DNA of 64,000 nucleotides from Microbulbifer elongatus (GCF_021165935.1 NZ_CP088953.1:2465501-2529500), one strand, 5' to 3'; numbered from the stretch's first letter, positions 23,296 to 33,139 are shown. Notes: generated by a model not told the origin, from the letters alone. Program-made: numbers and translations.

Positions 23296-24504
23296 GTGGA
23301 ATTTCTGAGTGAATACGGATTATTTCTGGCCAAGGTCGTCACCATTGTGTTGGCACTGCTGTTGGTGATCGGATTTATAGTGGCCAACCGCGCGCAACTG
23401 AAAGATCGCCAGCCCGGCCACATCGCGGTGACCTATCTGAACGACCGCTACGACGACATGAAAGAGTCTCTGCTGGAAGCGGTAATGGACGATGCGGATT
23501 ACGCAGAGCGGAAAAAACAGCAGGAAAAAGAAAAAAAAGCGGAAGCCAAAGCGCAGGCAAAGCAACGTAAAGCCGAATTGAAGGCACAGGCGAAATCGCG
23601 CAAAGGGCAGGGTAAGAAGCGTGAATCGGCAGAAGCCGCGGTGCCCGAGCAGGCGGAAGCCGATGCGGAAACCGGGGCTGCCGCCCTCGAAGGTGAAGTG
23701 GAGACTGCCGGTGATGGTTCCCGGGAGGCAGAAGGGGCCAAGTGCAAGCGTCTGTTTGTGGTGCATTTCGATGGCGATATCAAGGCCAGTGCACTGTCCA
23801 ATTTGCGCGAAGAAATCACCGCGATTCTGCAGATTGCGGGTAAGAAAGATGAAGTCGTTGTGTGCCTGGAAAGCCCCGGTGGCATGGTGGCCAACTACGG
23901 ACTCGCCGCCAGCCAACTGGCGCGCGTGCGCAGCGCCGGTGTGCACCTGACCATTGTGGTCGACAAGGTGGCGGCGAGTGGTGGGTATATGATGGCCTGT
24001 GTGGCGGACCGCATTCTCGCGGCGCCCTTCGCGATGCTGGGCTCCATCGGTGTGGTTGCTCAGTTGCCGAACTTTCACCGCCTGCTGCAGCGGAACGATG
24101 TGGATTTTGAACTGTTTACCGCGGGTGAATACAAGCGCACGGTGACCATGTTCGGTGAGAACACTGAGGAAGGCAAAGAGAAATTCCAGGCCGATCTGGA
24201 AGAGATTCACACCCTGTTCCAGCACTTTGTGCAGGAATTTCGTCCGCAGCTGGATATTGCCAAGGTTGCCACGGGCGAAGTCTGGTTCGGGCAGCGCGCA
24301 CTCGATCTCGCACTGGTTGATGAATTGAAAACCTCCGACGAGTATCTCACTGCTCGGGCGGCGAATGCCGACCTGTATCAGGTGGAATATAAAGAGCGAC
24401 AGAATATCGCACGCAAGATGGGAATCGCTGCACAGCTGGGCGTCGAAAGTGCCTTTTCTCGCCTGTTTACACGGCTCGAAGCCTGGCGTCATCAGGCCCA
24501 GTAA
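23296..24504 (+). CDS. sohB: SohB-family inner-membrane signal peptide peptidase
   Basis: Peptidase S49 family protein anchored in the inner membrane. GTG start after GAGAGG. 402 aa, about 50 longer than E. coli SohB. A membrane helix spans about residues 8-30. A highly charged, Lys/Glu/Ala-rich linker (70-140), unusual in length, leads to the S49 core. The probable nucleophile is S228 (VAASGGYMMA) and the general-base lysine K280 (AGEYKRTVTMFGENT). The linker probably forms a coiled coil and accounts for the extra length. Confidence 0.92.
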   Translation: MEFLSEYGLFLAKVVTIVLALLLVIGFIVANRAQLKDRQPGHIAVTYLNDRYDDMKESLLEAVMDDADYAERKKQQEKEKKAEAKAQAKQRKAELKAQAKSRKGQGKKRESAEAAVPEQAEADAETGAAALEGEVETAGDGSREAEGAKCKRLFVVHFDGDIKASALSNLREEITAILQIAGKKDEVVVCLESPGGMVANYGLAASQLARVRSAGVHLTIVVDKVAASGGYMMACVADRILAAPFAMLGSIGVVAQLPNFHRLLQRNDVDFELFTAGEYKRTVTMFGENTEEGKEKFQADLEEIHTLFQHFVQEFRPQLDIAKVATGEVWFGQRALDLALVDELKTSDEYLTARAANADLYQVEYKERQNIARKMGIAAQLGVESAFSRLFTRLEAWRHQAQ

Positions 24505-24550
24505 GTATTTCCTGGGGCTGGCATTTTCAGTGGATAAGGAAGTGGCGGGA

Positions 24551-25576
24551 ATGGCTGCTGAACAACAGAACAATACGGATCAGTGTTACCGGGCCATGCT
24601 GGTAGAAGAGGTGGCCGCGGGAAAGTACGACCAGAATATCGTACAGCGCCCGATGAGCGACTTGCCCGACAATCCGGTGCGGATTGCGGTTTCCCATTCG
24701 TCCCTGAACTACAAGGACGCGCTGTCTGCCTTTGGCAATCGCGCCATCACTCGCGAGTATCCTCACACTCCGGGTATAGATGCCGCGGGCACCGTCATCC
24801 GGGATGACAGCGGTACGCTGCAAGCGGGGACGCGGGTACTGGTAACCGGCTACGATCTGGGTATGAACACCCCGGGAGGCTTTGCTGAGCGCATTTCCGT
24901 GCCGGCGCAATGGGTGGCGCCCCTGCCGGATGGTCTGTCCCTGCGCGAATCGATGATTCTGGGAACCGCTGGCCTGACAGCGGCGCTCTGTGTTGAAAAG
25001 TTGCTGGAAGCGGGGGCAAAACCCGAAGATGGCGAGGTGTTGGTGACCGGTGCTACCGGGGGCGTCGGCTCCATCGCCGTGGCGCTTCTGGCCAAGTTGG
25101 GCTTCCGTGTGGCGGCAGTTACCGGCAAGCTCGAATCCGCCGAGTTTCTCACCGCACTTGGCGCCTGGAAGGTTCTCGACCGTGAGACCCTGGCCCCCTT
25201 CGCCAACAAGGCTATCGCCAAGCCGCTGTGGGCCTGGGCGGTGGATACCGTTGGCGGCGAGACGCTGTTCAATGTGATCAAGTGTCTCAAATACAGTGGT
25301 GGTGTCGCGGCCTGTGGTATGGCCTCCGGTGCCCAGTTCCAGGCCAATGTTTTCCCCTTTATTCTGCGCGGTATCAGCCTGCTGGGGGTGGACAGCGTGG
25401 AGCTGCCACTGCAGAAAAAGGTTGATGTCTGGCAGAAGCTGGCGGGATCCTGGTATATCGGTGAGCAACTGGAGCGGATTGCCGAAGATATCTCGCTCGA
25501 ACAGGCGCCGGAATTCCTGGCTCGACTGCACCGCGGTCACGGCATCGGCCGCTATGTGGTCGATATGACCCGGTGA
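24551..25576 (+). CDS. acuI: Acrylyl-CoA reductase AcuI / YhdH-type oxidoreductase
   Basis: NADPH-dependent medium-chain reductase of the YhdH/AcuI group, expected to reduce toxic acrylyl-CoA to propionyl-CoA. The ATG at 24551 after GGATAAGGAAG gives 341 aa. Typical features are the N-terminal SSLNYKDALSAFGN, PGIDAAGTV, the nucleotide loop TGATGGVGSIAVALL and AACGMASGAQF. Residues for catalytic zinc are missing, as in other quinone-reductase-like members. In marine bacteria AcuI often serves DMSP or acrylate metabolism, but no such genes are adjacent, so the substrate is inferred from the family only. Confidence 0.88.
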   Translation: MAAEQQNNTDQCYRAMLVEEVAAGKYDQNIVQRPMSDLPDNPVRIAVSHSSLNYKDALSAFGNRAITREYPHTPGIDAAGTVIRDDSGTLQAGTRVLVTGYDLGMNTPGGFAERISVPAQWVAPLPDGLSLRESMILGTAGLTAALCVEKLLEAGAKPEDGEVLVTGATGGVGSIAVALLAKLGFRVAAVTGKLESAEFLTALGAWKVLDRETLAPFANKAIAKPLWAWAVDTVGGETLFNVIKCLKYSGGVAACGMASGAQFQANVFPFILRGISLLGVDSVELPLQKKVDVWQKLAGSWYIGEQLERIAEDISLEQAPEFLARLHRGHGIGRYVVDMTR

Positions 25577-25774
25577 CGCAGCTTCAGTCAGTTTTGTGAC
25601 CCTGCGCGCACATTTTTGTTTTGCGCGCCGGTCCGCGGGACCGGCGGCCGCAGGCGCTGCTATCCTCAGCTGCTATGCTAAATAGCCACAATAAATTTAA
25701 ACTGGGATAGATTGACGAGTTATTGGTCAATCATGAAAGAAATTTCCTAACTCCTGTTGATCTGGTAGCAAACT

Positions 25775-27037
25775 TTGTCGGTCAATAATCCGGTACCCCC
25801 CATCACACATGATTCTGGCGCCCTGATTCTCTCCGGTGGTGGCGCCCGCGCGGCCTATCAGGTTGGCGTGTTGAAAGCGCTGGCGGAGCTGGCGCCGGAC
25901 AGTGAACCGCATCCGTTCAAGATCATCTGTGGTACTTCTGCCGGGGCGGTCAACGCACTGGTGCTGGCGACTCACCCGGGGACCTTCAAAGAGGCGGTGG
26001 CGCGCCTGTGTGATCTGTGGATGGGGCTGTCTGTCGACCGTATCTACCGCAGTCACTTCACCAGTCTGCTGGGCAATATGTTTACCATTACCCGGTCCCT
26101 GTTCAATCAGGGGATGGCCCGGCACAAGCCCCTGGCGTTACTGGATAATCGCCCGCTGCGGGAGCTGGTCACTGAGGTGGTGCCATTTGGCAATATCCAG
26201 CGCAACATCGACGCAGGGCGTCTGCGGGCCGTCAGCGTCAATGCCATGTCATACAGCGAAGGGGAATCGGTCAGTTTCTTTCAGGGCTGTGACGAGTTGC
26301 AGGAATGGCGTCGCTTTCGCCGCTGTGGTGAGCGCACCCAGCTCACCGTCGATCACTTGATGGCGTCAGCGGCAATCCCCACACTGTTTCCGTCGGTCAA
26401 AATTGGCGATGCGTATTTTGGCGACGGTGCGGTGCGCCAGTTGGCGCCGATCAGCCCGGCCTTGCACCTGGGGGCGAGTCGGGTGTTTGTGGTGGGTGTG
26501 TCAGATAACCGTTCGCCGGTACACTGGGGTAAGCACCGCAAGCCTCCCCGGCACTCCCCGTCGATTGCACAAATTGGCGGCCAGTTGTTCAACGCTGCAT
26601 TTATTGACAGCCTGGAAGGGGATCTTGAGCATCTCGACAGGGTCAATTTACTGTTGAAGTCGGTGGATGAAAAAGTCCTGCCAGATCTCGCGCCTCTGCG
26701 CGCAGTGGAGTCCGCGGTGATCGAGCCGAGCCAGAGTCTGGACCGTATTGCCGGGCGCAAGGTGCGTTATCTGCCGCCAACATTGCGTTGGCTGTTTCGC
26801 TCTACCGGTGCAACCACTTCCGGTGGCGGAGCCTCGGCGGCCAGTTATCTGCTGTTTGAAAAACCTTATCTCGGTGAATTGCTGGAGTTAGGGTATCAGG
26901 ATGCGATGTGGGAGCGGGAAACCCTGAAGGAGTTCCTGCGGCCGCGCACCCAGCTGGTGGAAAGCCAGCAAAAAAGTCTGTTTGGTTTACGGGTAAAACC
27001 CGCAACGGAAGCTTCCAATGATAATTCCTCGAACTGA
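25775..27037 (+). CDS. Patatin-like phospholipase
   Basis: Serine hydrolase of the patatin family with a Ser-Asp dyad. 420 aa. The oxyanion motif is SGGGARAAYQVG (20-31), the nucleophile elbow GTSAG with S55, and the acid D217 (FGDGAVRQLAP). No signal peptide, so probably cytoplasmic or membrane-associated. The start is TTG; an in-frame stop at 25766 rules out anything much longer and no ATG is available. Its end overlaps the next gene by 20 nt, suggesting co-expression with the lipoprotein. The lipid substrate is unknown. Confidence 0.88.
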   Translation: MSVNNPVPPITHDSGALILSGGGARAAYQVGVLKALAELAPDSEPHPFKIICGTSAGAVNALVLATHPGTFKEAVARLCDLWMGLSVDRIYRSHFTSLLGNMFTITRSLFNQGMARHKPLALLDNRPLRELVTEVVPFGNIQRNIDAGRLRAVSVNAMSYSEGESVSFFQGCDELQEWRRFRRCGERTQLTVDHLMASAAIPTLFPSVKIGDAYFGDGAVRQLAPISPALHLGASRVFVVGVSDNRSPVHWGKHRKPPRHSPSIAQIGGQLFNAAFIDSLEGDLEHLDRVNLLLKSVDEKVLPDLAPLRAVESAVIEPSQSLDRIAGRKVRYLPPTLRWLFRSTGATTSGGGASAASYLLFEKPYLGELLELGYQDAMWERETLKEFLRPRTQLVESQQKSLFGLRVKPATEASNDNSSN

Positions 27038-27722
27038 TTTATGTTTCTCAATCCAGACCCGCAGCCTGGCCCGGTTTGCTGCCGCGGTGTCGCTGGCGGT
27101 GCTGCTGGCCGCCTGTAGTGGCCAGGGGACGCAGCAGGGTGGGTCGAGTCCGGGCTTGCGAGCACAGAACCAGAGTGAGTACCAGATGCTGCTGGAAGAG
27201 GCGCGTCAGTTGAGTTTTACACTGGATTTTGATCGTCTGCGCAAGGCCTATGTGGCGTCATCGGAATACAACCCCTACGGTGGCATGAAGCTGAAAGGGC
27301 TGCCGGAAGCCTACAGTTCGGTAGAGCAGGCGGACTTCACCAGCTGTCTGCGCAATGTCGACAAGGTGCTGGCGTATAACTATATGAGTCTTGAGGCCCA
27401 TATGATCGGTGTGGTGTGCAGTGGGCAGGCGGGGGAGTACGAGCGTGAGGATCTGCATCGCTACATGGTGGAAGGCTTGATGACCTCCATTGAAAACAGT
27501 GGCGATGGTAAAAGCCAGGAGAGTGCATTTCTGACCATCAGCACATCCGAGTTGCGTGGCTTTGTTCGGCTGAAGGGGCTGCAGGTTCTGGATCAGTCTA
27601 TTGTCTACGACAAGCAGGGCATCTACGACAAAATGCAGGTGCGCGATCCGGAGTCCGGCGAGGAATACCCGCTGTTTTTCAATGTCAGCCAGCAGTTCGC
27701 GCACTCCACGGAAGCGGAATAA
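27018..27722 (+). CDS. DUF4919-like lipoprotein
   Basis: 234 aa with a signal region and lipobox (VLLAACSG, Cys near residue 33), so a predicted lipoprotein. The mature part (DFDRLRKAYVASSEYNPYGG, LAYNYMSLEAHMIGVVC) resembles my recollection of DUF4919 proteins. The biochemical role is unknown. It overlaps the patatin gene by 20 nt. The convergent helicase gene ends 33 nt downstream. Confidence 0.7.
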   Translation: MIIPRTDLCFSIQTRSLARFAAAVSLAVLLAACSGQGTQQGGSSPGLRAQNQSEYQMLLEEARQLSFTLDFDRLRKAYVASSEYNPYGGMKLKGLPEAYSSVEQADFTSCLRNVDKVLAYNYMSLEAHMIGVVCSGQAGEYEREDLHRYMVEGLMTSIENSGDGKSQESAFLTISTSELRGFVRLKGLQVLDQSIVYDKQGIYDKMQVRDPESGEEYPLFFNVSQQFAHSTEAE

Positions 27723-27755
27723 GCGGGCGTCAGGCTGCCCGCTGCCCCGGCGGAG

Positions 27756-30053
27756 TCAGCACAAGTGTTGTGACAGCTTGTCCCAGTCAAAGCGGCGGGT
27801 CTGGCGATCACTAAACAGGATCTCCACCCGCGCGTCCTCCCACTTTATGACTCGCCCGTAGCCCAGCTTCTGGTGCTGTATCCCATCTCCCACCGCAGGT
27901 TTCTTCACCGTCGCCTGCGGTGCATTGATGTCCGGGTTGTAATCGCACGCTGCCAGATAGCGCAGTGCCAGCCGCGTAATCGGCACTTTGGTGTCGATGT
28001 TTTCCGGTCGCTCCTGCAAGGCGCTCGCCAGTAAATCACTCAGCGGCAAATGCATTTCATCCAGAAACAGTGAGGGTTTCTGTTCGGTCTCCGCAGGATG
28101 GCCCGGGGCTTTGTTATTGCTCTCTGTTGGCGGTGGTGGTGTGAGCAGGAACAGGTGTTTGCGTGCACGGGTCATGGCTACGTACATCAGGCGGCGTTCG
28201 CTCTCGACAGAGGCTGGGGTGGAAAAATCCCGCTGCGGCTGGTATGGCATATTGTGGGTGGTAAGCCCGGGAATAATGACCTGATCCCACTCCAGCCCCT
28301 TGGCCTGGTGCATGGTCGTGATCTGAATGCGAGCGCGTTTTTCGTTCGGTACTTCTGCGCCGTCGGTGAGTGTGGCCGCGTCTACGTTTTCCTGGGCGCT
28401 CTCGTTCTGATGCTGCTCTTGCAGTTGTTGCAGGTGAGACAGCGCTTCCTGTGGCGTCAGGCGCAATTGGTCGAGGTACTGGATAAAGGCCAGTATGGTC
28501 TGCTGTTTTTCTTCTGCCTGTTGCCGATTGAATGCATCTTCGGCAATGCCGCTCAGAAAATCCAGTTCGCCCAGTTGCCGTCGCACCAGCTCCCCGGCCG
28601 TACCGCGCCAGTGTTCCACCTGTTGCAGCAGTTCTGCCCGTTGTCGCAGCCGTTTACTCTGGGGCTGGCTCAGGGACTCCGGCATCAGGGTGAGCAGCGT
28701 TTTACCCCAGTCTTTCTCCAGTCGGGCAAGCCTCTCGCAGAGAGGTTCCAGAACCGCGCGGGCGATGCGTACATGTGGAGCCGTAAGCCACTCATAGAGT
28801 CCCCTGGCGCGGCGTGTCACGGGCAGGTCGCGAAACCGGCCGGCAGCGATATTCAGGCTCCAGAACAGTGGTCGTAACTCCCGACGTGAGAGTACGGTGT
28901 TGCGACTGCCGGAGCGGTAGGGAATATTGTTGGCCAGCAGGGCCAGTTCCAGCGGTGCCGCGAGGGACCAGAGTCTGACCAGTACCGCGATACTCCCTAG
29001 GTCGACGCCTTCCTTGCGACAGCGGCGAATGTGCTCCACCAGCCACTTCCCTTCATTGGCGGCACTGACCTGCTGAATGCGGGTTGTGGCCTCGGGGTTG
29101 CCGGAAACGCAGAAAATATCTGCGCGCTCGCGGTTATTCTGAATAAAGTGGTTGGCTGCCAGTGACAGTGTGTGTCCATAGCGGAAGGTACGGCTCAGAC
29201 GATATACATTGGACGGCGGGAAGTCCCCATCGAACAGACGCAGTAGAAATTCCGGTCGCGAGCCTCGCCATTCGTAAATGGTCTGATCCGGATCGCCGAT
29301 GGCAATGACGTTACCGGATTTACCGTAGAAGACCCGCAGCAGGAGGTGTTGGACTTCGTTGATGTCCTGGTATTCATCGACCAGCAGTTCCTGGTAAAAA
29401 CTGCCGTAAGTTTCGGCCATTTCCGGGTTGAGTTTCAGTTGCATGGCGGGATCGTACAGCAGGTCCGCGTAGGTCACTGCCTGCTGCTCGCGACGCCAGT
29501 CCTCAAAGTGGCGGAACACCTTCAGAAAGTACCGGTACTCATCCCCCAGTCGGAGACGGTCGAAAGCGCTGAGGTCGCCGTCCAGTGTGGTTTTGGTGAA
29601 ATCAATAAAGAATTCCGCCGCCTCTGTCTCAGATTGTTTGCGCGCGCGGATATCTTCCAGTTCCGCCGGGGGGGCGCAGGCTTCGATGGCTTTCCATATC
29701 TGCAGTTGCACCAGCGACTGGGGCAGAGGAGAGAGGTTGGCCTGCGGCAGCTGCCCTCGGGCGATCATGCGCTGGTACAGGCGATAGCCGAGGCTATGAA
29801 AAGTGTTTACCACCGGACTGTTCTGGCCACAGAGTGCCTGCAGGCGGCTACTGAAGTCTTCCCGGGCGCTGCGGTTGTACATCACCACCAGAATCCGGCG
29901 GGGGTCAGTTCCCGCGTTCAACCGGTTCTGAATGTAGTGCAGGAGCGCCGTGGTTTTTCCGGAGCCGGCCACCGCGATAATCTTTGCGTGGCCGCCGGGA
30001 TGGTTGGCAATGGCCTGTTGCTCTTCCGTGAGCTGTGCTGGGTTGCCTGACAT
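27756..30053 (-). CDS. UvrD/Rep-family superfamily 1 DNA helicase
   Basis: ATP-dependent 3'-5' helicase. The start chosen is the ATG at 30053, giving 765 aa; a longer frame adds 43 residues overlapping the sulP gene. SF1A motifs appear in order: Walker A AVAGSGKTTALL, NTFHSLGYRLY, DEYQDIN, IGDPDQTIYEWRGS, TTMHQAKGLEWDQVI and VAMTRARKHLFL. The C terminus has a small Tudor-like module (KLGYGRVIKWEDARVEILF) of the kind that binds RNA polymerase in UvrD/PcrA relatives. It is not UvrD itself, since DEYQD and the spacing differ, and its cellular role is unassigned. Confidence 0.88.
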   Translation of the reverse strand: MSGNPAQLTEEQQAIANHPGGHAKIIAVAGSGKTTALLHYIQNRLNAGTDPRRILVVMYNRSAREDFSSRLQALCGQNSPVVNTFHSLGYRLYQRMIARGQLPQANLSPLPQSLVQLQIWKAIEACAPPAELEDIRARKQSETEAAEFFIDFTKTTLDGDLSAFDRLRLGDEYRYFLKVFRHFEDWRREQQAVTYADLLYDPAMQLKLNPEMAETYGSFYQELLVDEYQDINEVQHLLLRVFYGKSGNVIAIGDPDQTIYEWRGSRPEFLLRLFDGDFPPSNVYRLSRTFRYGHTLSLAANHFIQNNRERADIFCVSGNPEATTRIQQVSAANEGKWLVEHIRRCRKEGVDLGSIAVLVRLWSLAAPLELALLANNIPYRSGSRNTVLSRRELRPLFWSLNIAAGRFRDLPVTRRARGLYEWLTAPHVRIARAVLEPLCERLARLEKDWGKTLLTLMPESLSQPQSKRLRQRAELLQQVEHWRGTAGELVRRQLGELDFLSGIAEDAFNRQQAEEKQQTILAFIQYLDQLRLTPQEALSHLQQLQEQHQNESAQENVDAATLTDGAEVPNEKRARIQITTMHQAKGLEWDQVIIPGLTTHNMPYQPQRDFSTPASVESERRLMYVAMTRARKHLFLLTPPPPTESNNKAPGHPAETEQKPSLFLDEMHLPLSDLLASALQERPENIDTKVPITRLALRYLAACDYNPDINAPQATVKKPAVGDGIQHQKLGYGRVIKWEDARVEILFSDRQTRRFDWDKLSQHLC

Positions 30054-30120
30054 GGATTCGAGTACCGCCAAAAAAGAGTACTGGATATATTGCCAGTATC
30101 CGGGTGGCGGGTACAAGTCT

Positions 30121-31854
30121 TTATGCCGGCTCCTCTGGTATGGGCTCTCCTTCATCGCCGTGCCGCAGCGCCAGTTCGGCAATATACGACGACAGGAAGA
30201 TGCGGCCGGTCAGTTTTTCCAGCAGTTTTGAGCGGCTCAAGCGATCGAGCACCGGCCCTTTTACCTCGGAAAGGTGCAGGCGGATATTGCGGTTTCTCAG
30301 GTCCTTGTTGATCTGGTGCAGGCGCTCTAGTGCGGTGCCATCGATGCGGCTCACCGATGACAGAATCAGCACCAGCTCGCGGGTCGCCGGGTGGCGTTTC
30401 AGTTCGCTCAGGAGGCGGTCCTCCACGGCGCTGATATTGCTGAAGAAGAGGCTCTCATCAATGCGCAGAAATAGAATTTCCTCCTGGGTTTCCACGTCGT
30501 GGCGCAACACATTGCGGAAATGTTCTGTGCCCGGGACGCGCCCGACCACCGCAATATGCGGCCGGCTGCTGCGCCAGATCAGAGTGGCGAAGGAGAGGCC
30601 AATGCCCAGCGCGATGCCGACTTCCACCCCGAAAAGCAGCACTCCGATAAACGTGCACAGCATGGCAATGCCATCGGTGCGATCGTAGCGCCAGTTATGA
30701 ATAAAGCCGCGGAAATCGAACAGGCTGGCGGCGGCCACAATAATGATCGCAGCCAGAACCGTCAGTGGCAGAACGCTGAATAGCCTGGTCAGGTACAGCA
30801 GCACTGGAATCATCAGCAGCGCCGCCAGCACGCCGGCCAGGGGGGAGACAGCGCCGGCCTCGGCATTGACCGCGGTGCGGGAAAAGCTGCCTGCGACCGG
30901 CAGGCCTCCAGACAGCCCGCTGGTGATATTGGCGGCACCCAGACCGAGAAGCTCCCCGTCGGCATTGAGGCGCTCTCCGCGCCGGGCGGCCAGCGCCTGG
31001 GCGATGGAAAGACTTTCCACAAAGGTGAGCAGGGCGATGATCAGCGCGGGTAGCAATAGCTGAAAGACCAGGTGCCCATTCCAGTCGGGGATCACGATCT
31101 CGGGTAACCCGGCGGGGATGTCACCGACAATGTCCAGTTCATCACTGAGGGCGAGCCAGTGCACCAGGCCGATGGCGCAGAGCACCAGCAACATGGGCAT
31201 CAGCCGGGCGCCCAGCCGTGCCAGTTGTTTGGGCGCACCGAGGCGAAACAGCAGCATGGGTAGCCAGATGCGGCTGAATATCAGGATGGCGGCGGTGGCA
31301 ACGCCAAATACCATGGTGGGCAGGTGGGCCTGTGGCAGGTGTTCCAGTACATGCAGCAGTTTGACCGAGGCCGTTTCCCCATCCGCTTCGACCCCGAGCA
31401 ACGCAGGTAGTTGGCCTACGATAATCAGCGCCGCAGCACCGGACACAAACCCGTTGATCACCGGGTGGCTCAGCAGGTTGGACAGGGCCCCCAGTTTGAA
31501 CAGTCCCATGGCGAACAGAAATAGGCCGCTCAACAGGGTGAGTACCACTGCAGCGCCGATATATTCGGGGCTGCCGACGGCGGCGAGAGGACTGAGTGCG
31601 GAAACTGTCATCAGCGAGAGGACGGCGGCGGGACCAACGGACATGGCGCTACTGCTGCCAAAGGCAGCATAGGCAATCAGTGGGACCAGGCTGGCGTAGA
31701 GCCCCACATGGGGCGGCAGCCCGGCCAGCAACGCATAGGCCAGCCCCTGAGGGACCAGCAGCATACCCGACACCAGTGCCGCGGTCAGATCAGAAAGGAG
31801 CCACTGGCGGCGATAGTTTCGCAGCCAGAAGGGTATCAGTCGGTTTGCCCGCAT
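30121..31854 (-). CDS. SulP-family anion transporter with STAS domain (first copy)
   Basis: Inner-membrane SulP transporter, 577 aa. Core motifs include PQGLAYALLAGLPPHVGLYAS and GLSGGLPVAGSFSRTAVN. About ten to twelve hydrophobic segments precede a C-terminal STAS domain (VLILSSVSRIDGTALERL). The substrate could be sulfate, bicarbonate or another anion; sequence alone does not decide. It is the distal gene of the run bigR-yedE-yedE-sulP and a clear paralogue of the SulP at 34772-36523, sharing the SRPHIA...GTEHFRN stretch. This suggests export or import of a sulfur anion linked to persulfide oxidation. Confidence 0.9.
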   Translation of the reverse strand: MRANRLIPFWLRNYRRQWLLSDLTAALVSGMLLVPQGLAYALLAGLPPHVGLYASLVPLIAYAAFGSSSAMSVGPAAVLSLMTVSALSPLAAVGSPEYIGAAVVLTLLSGLFLFAMGLFKLGALSNLLSHPVINGFVSGAAALIIVGQLPALLGVEADGETASVKLLHVLEHLPQAHLPTMVFGVATAAILIFSRIWLPMLLFRLGAPKQLARLGARLMPMLLVLCAIGLVHWLALSDELDIVGDIPAGLPEIVIPDWNGHLVFQLLLPALIIALLTFVESLSIAQALAARRGERLNADGELLGLGAANITSGLSGGLPVAGSFSRTAVNAEAGAVSPLAGVLAALLMIPVLLYLTRLFSVLPLTVLAAIIIVAAASLFDFRGFIHNWRYDRTDGIAMLCTFIGVLLFGVEVGIALGIGLSFATLIWRSSRPHIAVVGRVPGTEHFRNVLRHDVETQEEILFLRIDESLFFSNISAVEDRLLSELKRHPATRELVLILSSVSRIDGTALERLHQINKDLRNRNIRLHLSEVKGPVLDRLSRSKLLEKLTGRIFLSSYIAELALRHGDEGEPIPEEPA

Positions 31855-31938
31855 GGGTTGTGCAGTCTTGCTCCGGAGGGCGCATGAATTCCATCAGCAT
31901 AGCCCCTGCCATCTGGAAGAGGCCAGTGCCATCTACGC

Positions 31939-32361
31939 TCAGTGGGTGCGCTGCTCCAGAATGCGAAAGAAGAACATCCCGGCCAGCATGGCGAGCACAA
32001 ATACCGCCGCACCCGGCTGCAGTGCGCCGGTAGCGACAATGCCTGGTCCCGGGCAGAAACCGGCAAGTCCCCAGCCAACTCCGAAAGCCAGGCTGCCGAG
32101 AACCAGGCGCCTGTCGAGGGAGCGTTTGGTGGGCAGGTGTATCTCCCCTCCGAGCAGTGCGCGCTCGCGCTTTCTGGCCAGTGTAAACACGGGCAGGCCG
32201 ACCGCAATGGCGCCCCCCATTACCAGCGCCAGGGAAGGGTCCCAGGCACCGAACAGGTCGAGAAACCCGAGTACCTTTTCCGGGTTGGCCATTCCTGAAA
32301 GCAGCAAGCCGACACTGAAGATCAGCCCGGAAGCAAATGCGGATACCGTTACTCTATTCAT
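31939..32361 (-). CDS. YeeE/YedE-type membrane protein (DUF6691)
   Basis: 140 aa with four hydrophobic helices; the half-size partner of the following YeeE/YedE protein. Conserved pieces include SGMANPEKVLGFLDLFGAWDPSLALVMGGA and GLAGFCPGPGIV, with a Cys in the CPGPG turn. Such pairs act in uptake or handling of thiosulfate-like sulfur species and are frequent partners of BigR and persulfide dioxygenase. It begins 4 nt after its partner gene, so the two are translated together. Confidence 0.85.
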   Translation of the reverse strand: MNRVTVSAFASGLIFSVGLLLSGMANPEKVLGFLDLFGAWDPSLALVMGGAIAVGLPVFTLARKRERALLGGEIHLPTKRSLDRRLVLGSLAFGVGWGLAGFCPGPGIVATGALQPGAAVFVLAMLAGMFFFRILEQRTH

Positions 32362-32365
32362 GGCG

Positions 32366-32815
32366 TCAGGCTCCCAGCAGGTGGCGCGCGATAAAAACAG
32401 TGGCGAAGCCGCCGCACATAAACGTCAAGGTGGCAGCCAGCGACCTGGGCGACAGTCGCGACAATCCGCAAACACCGTGGCCGCTGGTACATCCGGCTGC
32501 ATAGCGGGTGCCGAGCCCCACCAGCAGGCCGGCCGCAACCAGCACCGGGTAGCTGGCATTGATTTCAATGGGGGGTAATACATAAAACAGTGCCCAGACC
32601 CCGGGGCCTGCGAGAAGGCCGAGGATAAAGGCGAGCTGCCAGCCGTGATTGCGTCGCTCTTGAGGCCCGCGCTCGCGGTTTACAAGTCCGCCGAGAATCC
32701 CGGAAATTCCAGCGATACGGCCGTTTGCGAGGATCAACCAGGCGCTGGCCAGCCCGATCAGCACCCCGCCGGCGAGGGCGGATATGGGGGTAAATGCATT
32801 CCAGTCGATGGTCAT
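32366..32815 (-). CDS. YeeE/YedE-type sulfur transport protein
   Basis: 149 aa, four hydrophobic helices. It contains [13 protein letters not shown] and the family motif [27 protein letters not shown], whose Cys residues are thought to relay sulfane sulfur in related thiosulfate transporters. It is the first membrane gene after the ArsR regulator, 9 nt downstream, and upstream of the DUF6691 half. Confidence 0.87.
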   Translation of the reverse strand: MTIDWNAFTPISALAGGVLIGLASAWLILANGRIAGISGILGGLVNRERGPQERRNHGWQLAFILGLLAGPGVWALFYVLPPIEINASYPVLVAAGLLVGLGTRYAAGCTSGHGVCGLSRLSPRSLAATLTFMCGGFATVFIARHLLGA

Positions 32816-32824
32816 GGTGGCGAG

Positions 32825-33139
32825 TTACTCCGCGCAGTACAGTTGATACAAAGTTTGTAACAGGGTCAGTACCTTCTGGTCAGCCACCCGGTAGTACACC
32901 CGCTTGCCTTGCTTGCGTGTGGCGACCAGACCCTCCCGACGCAATACACCCAGCTGCTGAGACAGGCTCGGTTGGCGGATATCCAGTCGTTCCTCCAGCT
33001 CTCCAACGCTCAGTTCCTCTTCACACAGCTGGCAGAGCAAGAGCAGACGATCCTGATTGCCCAGCGAGCGCAGGAGTTGCGAAGCTTCCCCTGCGGCGGC
33101 ACGCATTCTGTCGAGCTGTAGGTCACTTGGTTCCGGCAT
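32825..33139 (-). CDS. bigR: ArsR-family persulfide-responsive regulator (BigR/SqrR-like)
   Basis: Winged-helix repressor, 104 aa from the ATG at 33139; a GTG at 33187 would give 120 aa. The recognition region LDIRQPSLSQQLGVLRREGLVATRKQGKRVYYRV is clear. Cysteines in LLCQLCEEE and at the extreme C terminus (LYQLYCAE) match the positions at which BigR/SqrR form a tetrasulfide bridge upon persulfide exposure. It faces a persulfide dioxygenase gene across an AT-rich palindromic region, fitting local autoregulation. Confidence 0.85.
   Translation of the reverse strand: MPEPSDLQLDRMRAAAGEASQLLRSLGNQDRLLLLCQLCEEELSVGELEERLDIRQPSLSQQLGVLRREGLVATRKQGKRVYYRVADQKVLTLLQTLYQLYCAE

Noticed and set aside
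24527..25540. 337-codon open frame antisense to the AcuI-like gene
   Set aside because: Shadow frame without family resemblance.
25619..25645. Terminator after the AcuI-like gene
   Set aside because: CCGGTCC-GCG-GGACCGG forms a hairpin, but no T run follows; left unannotated.
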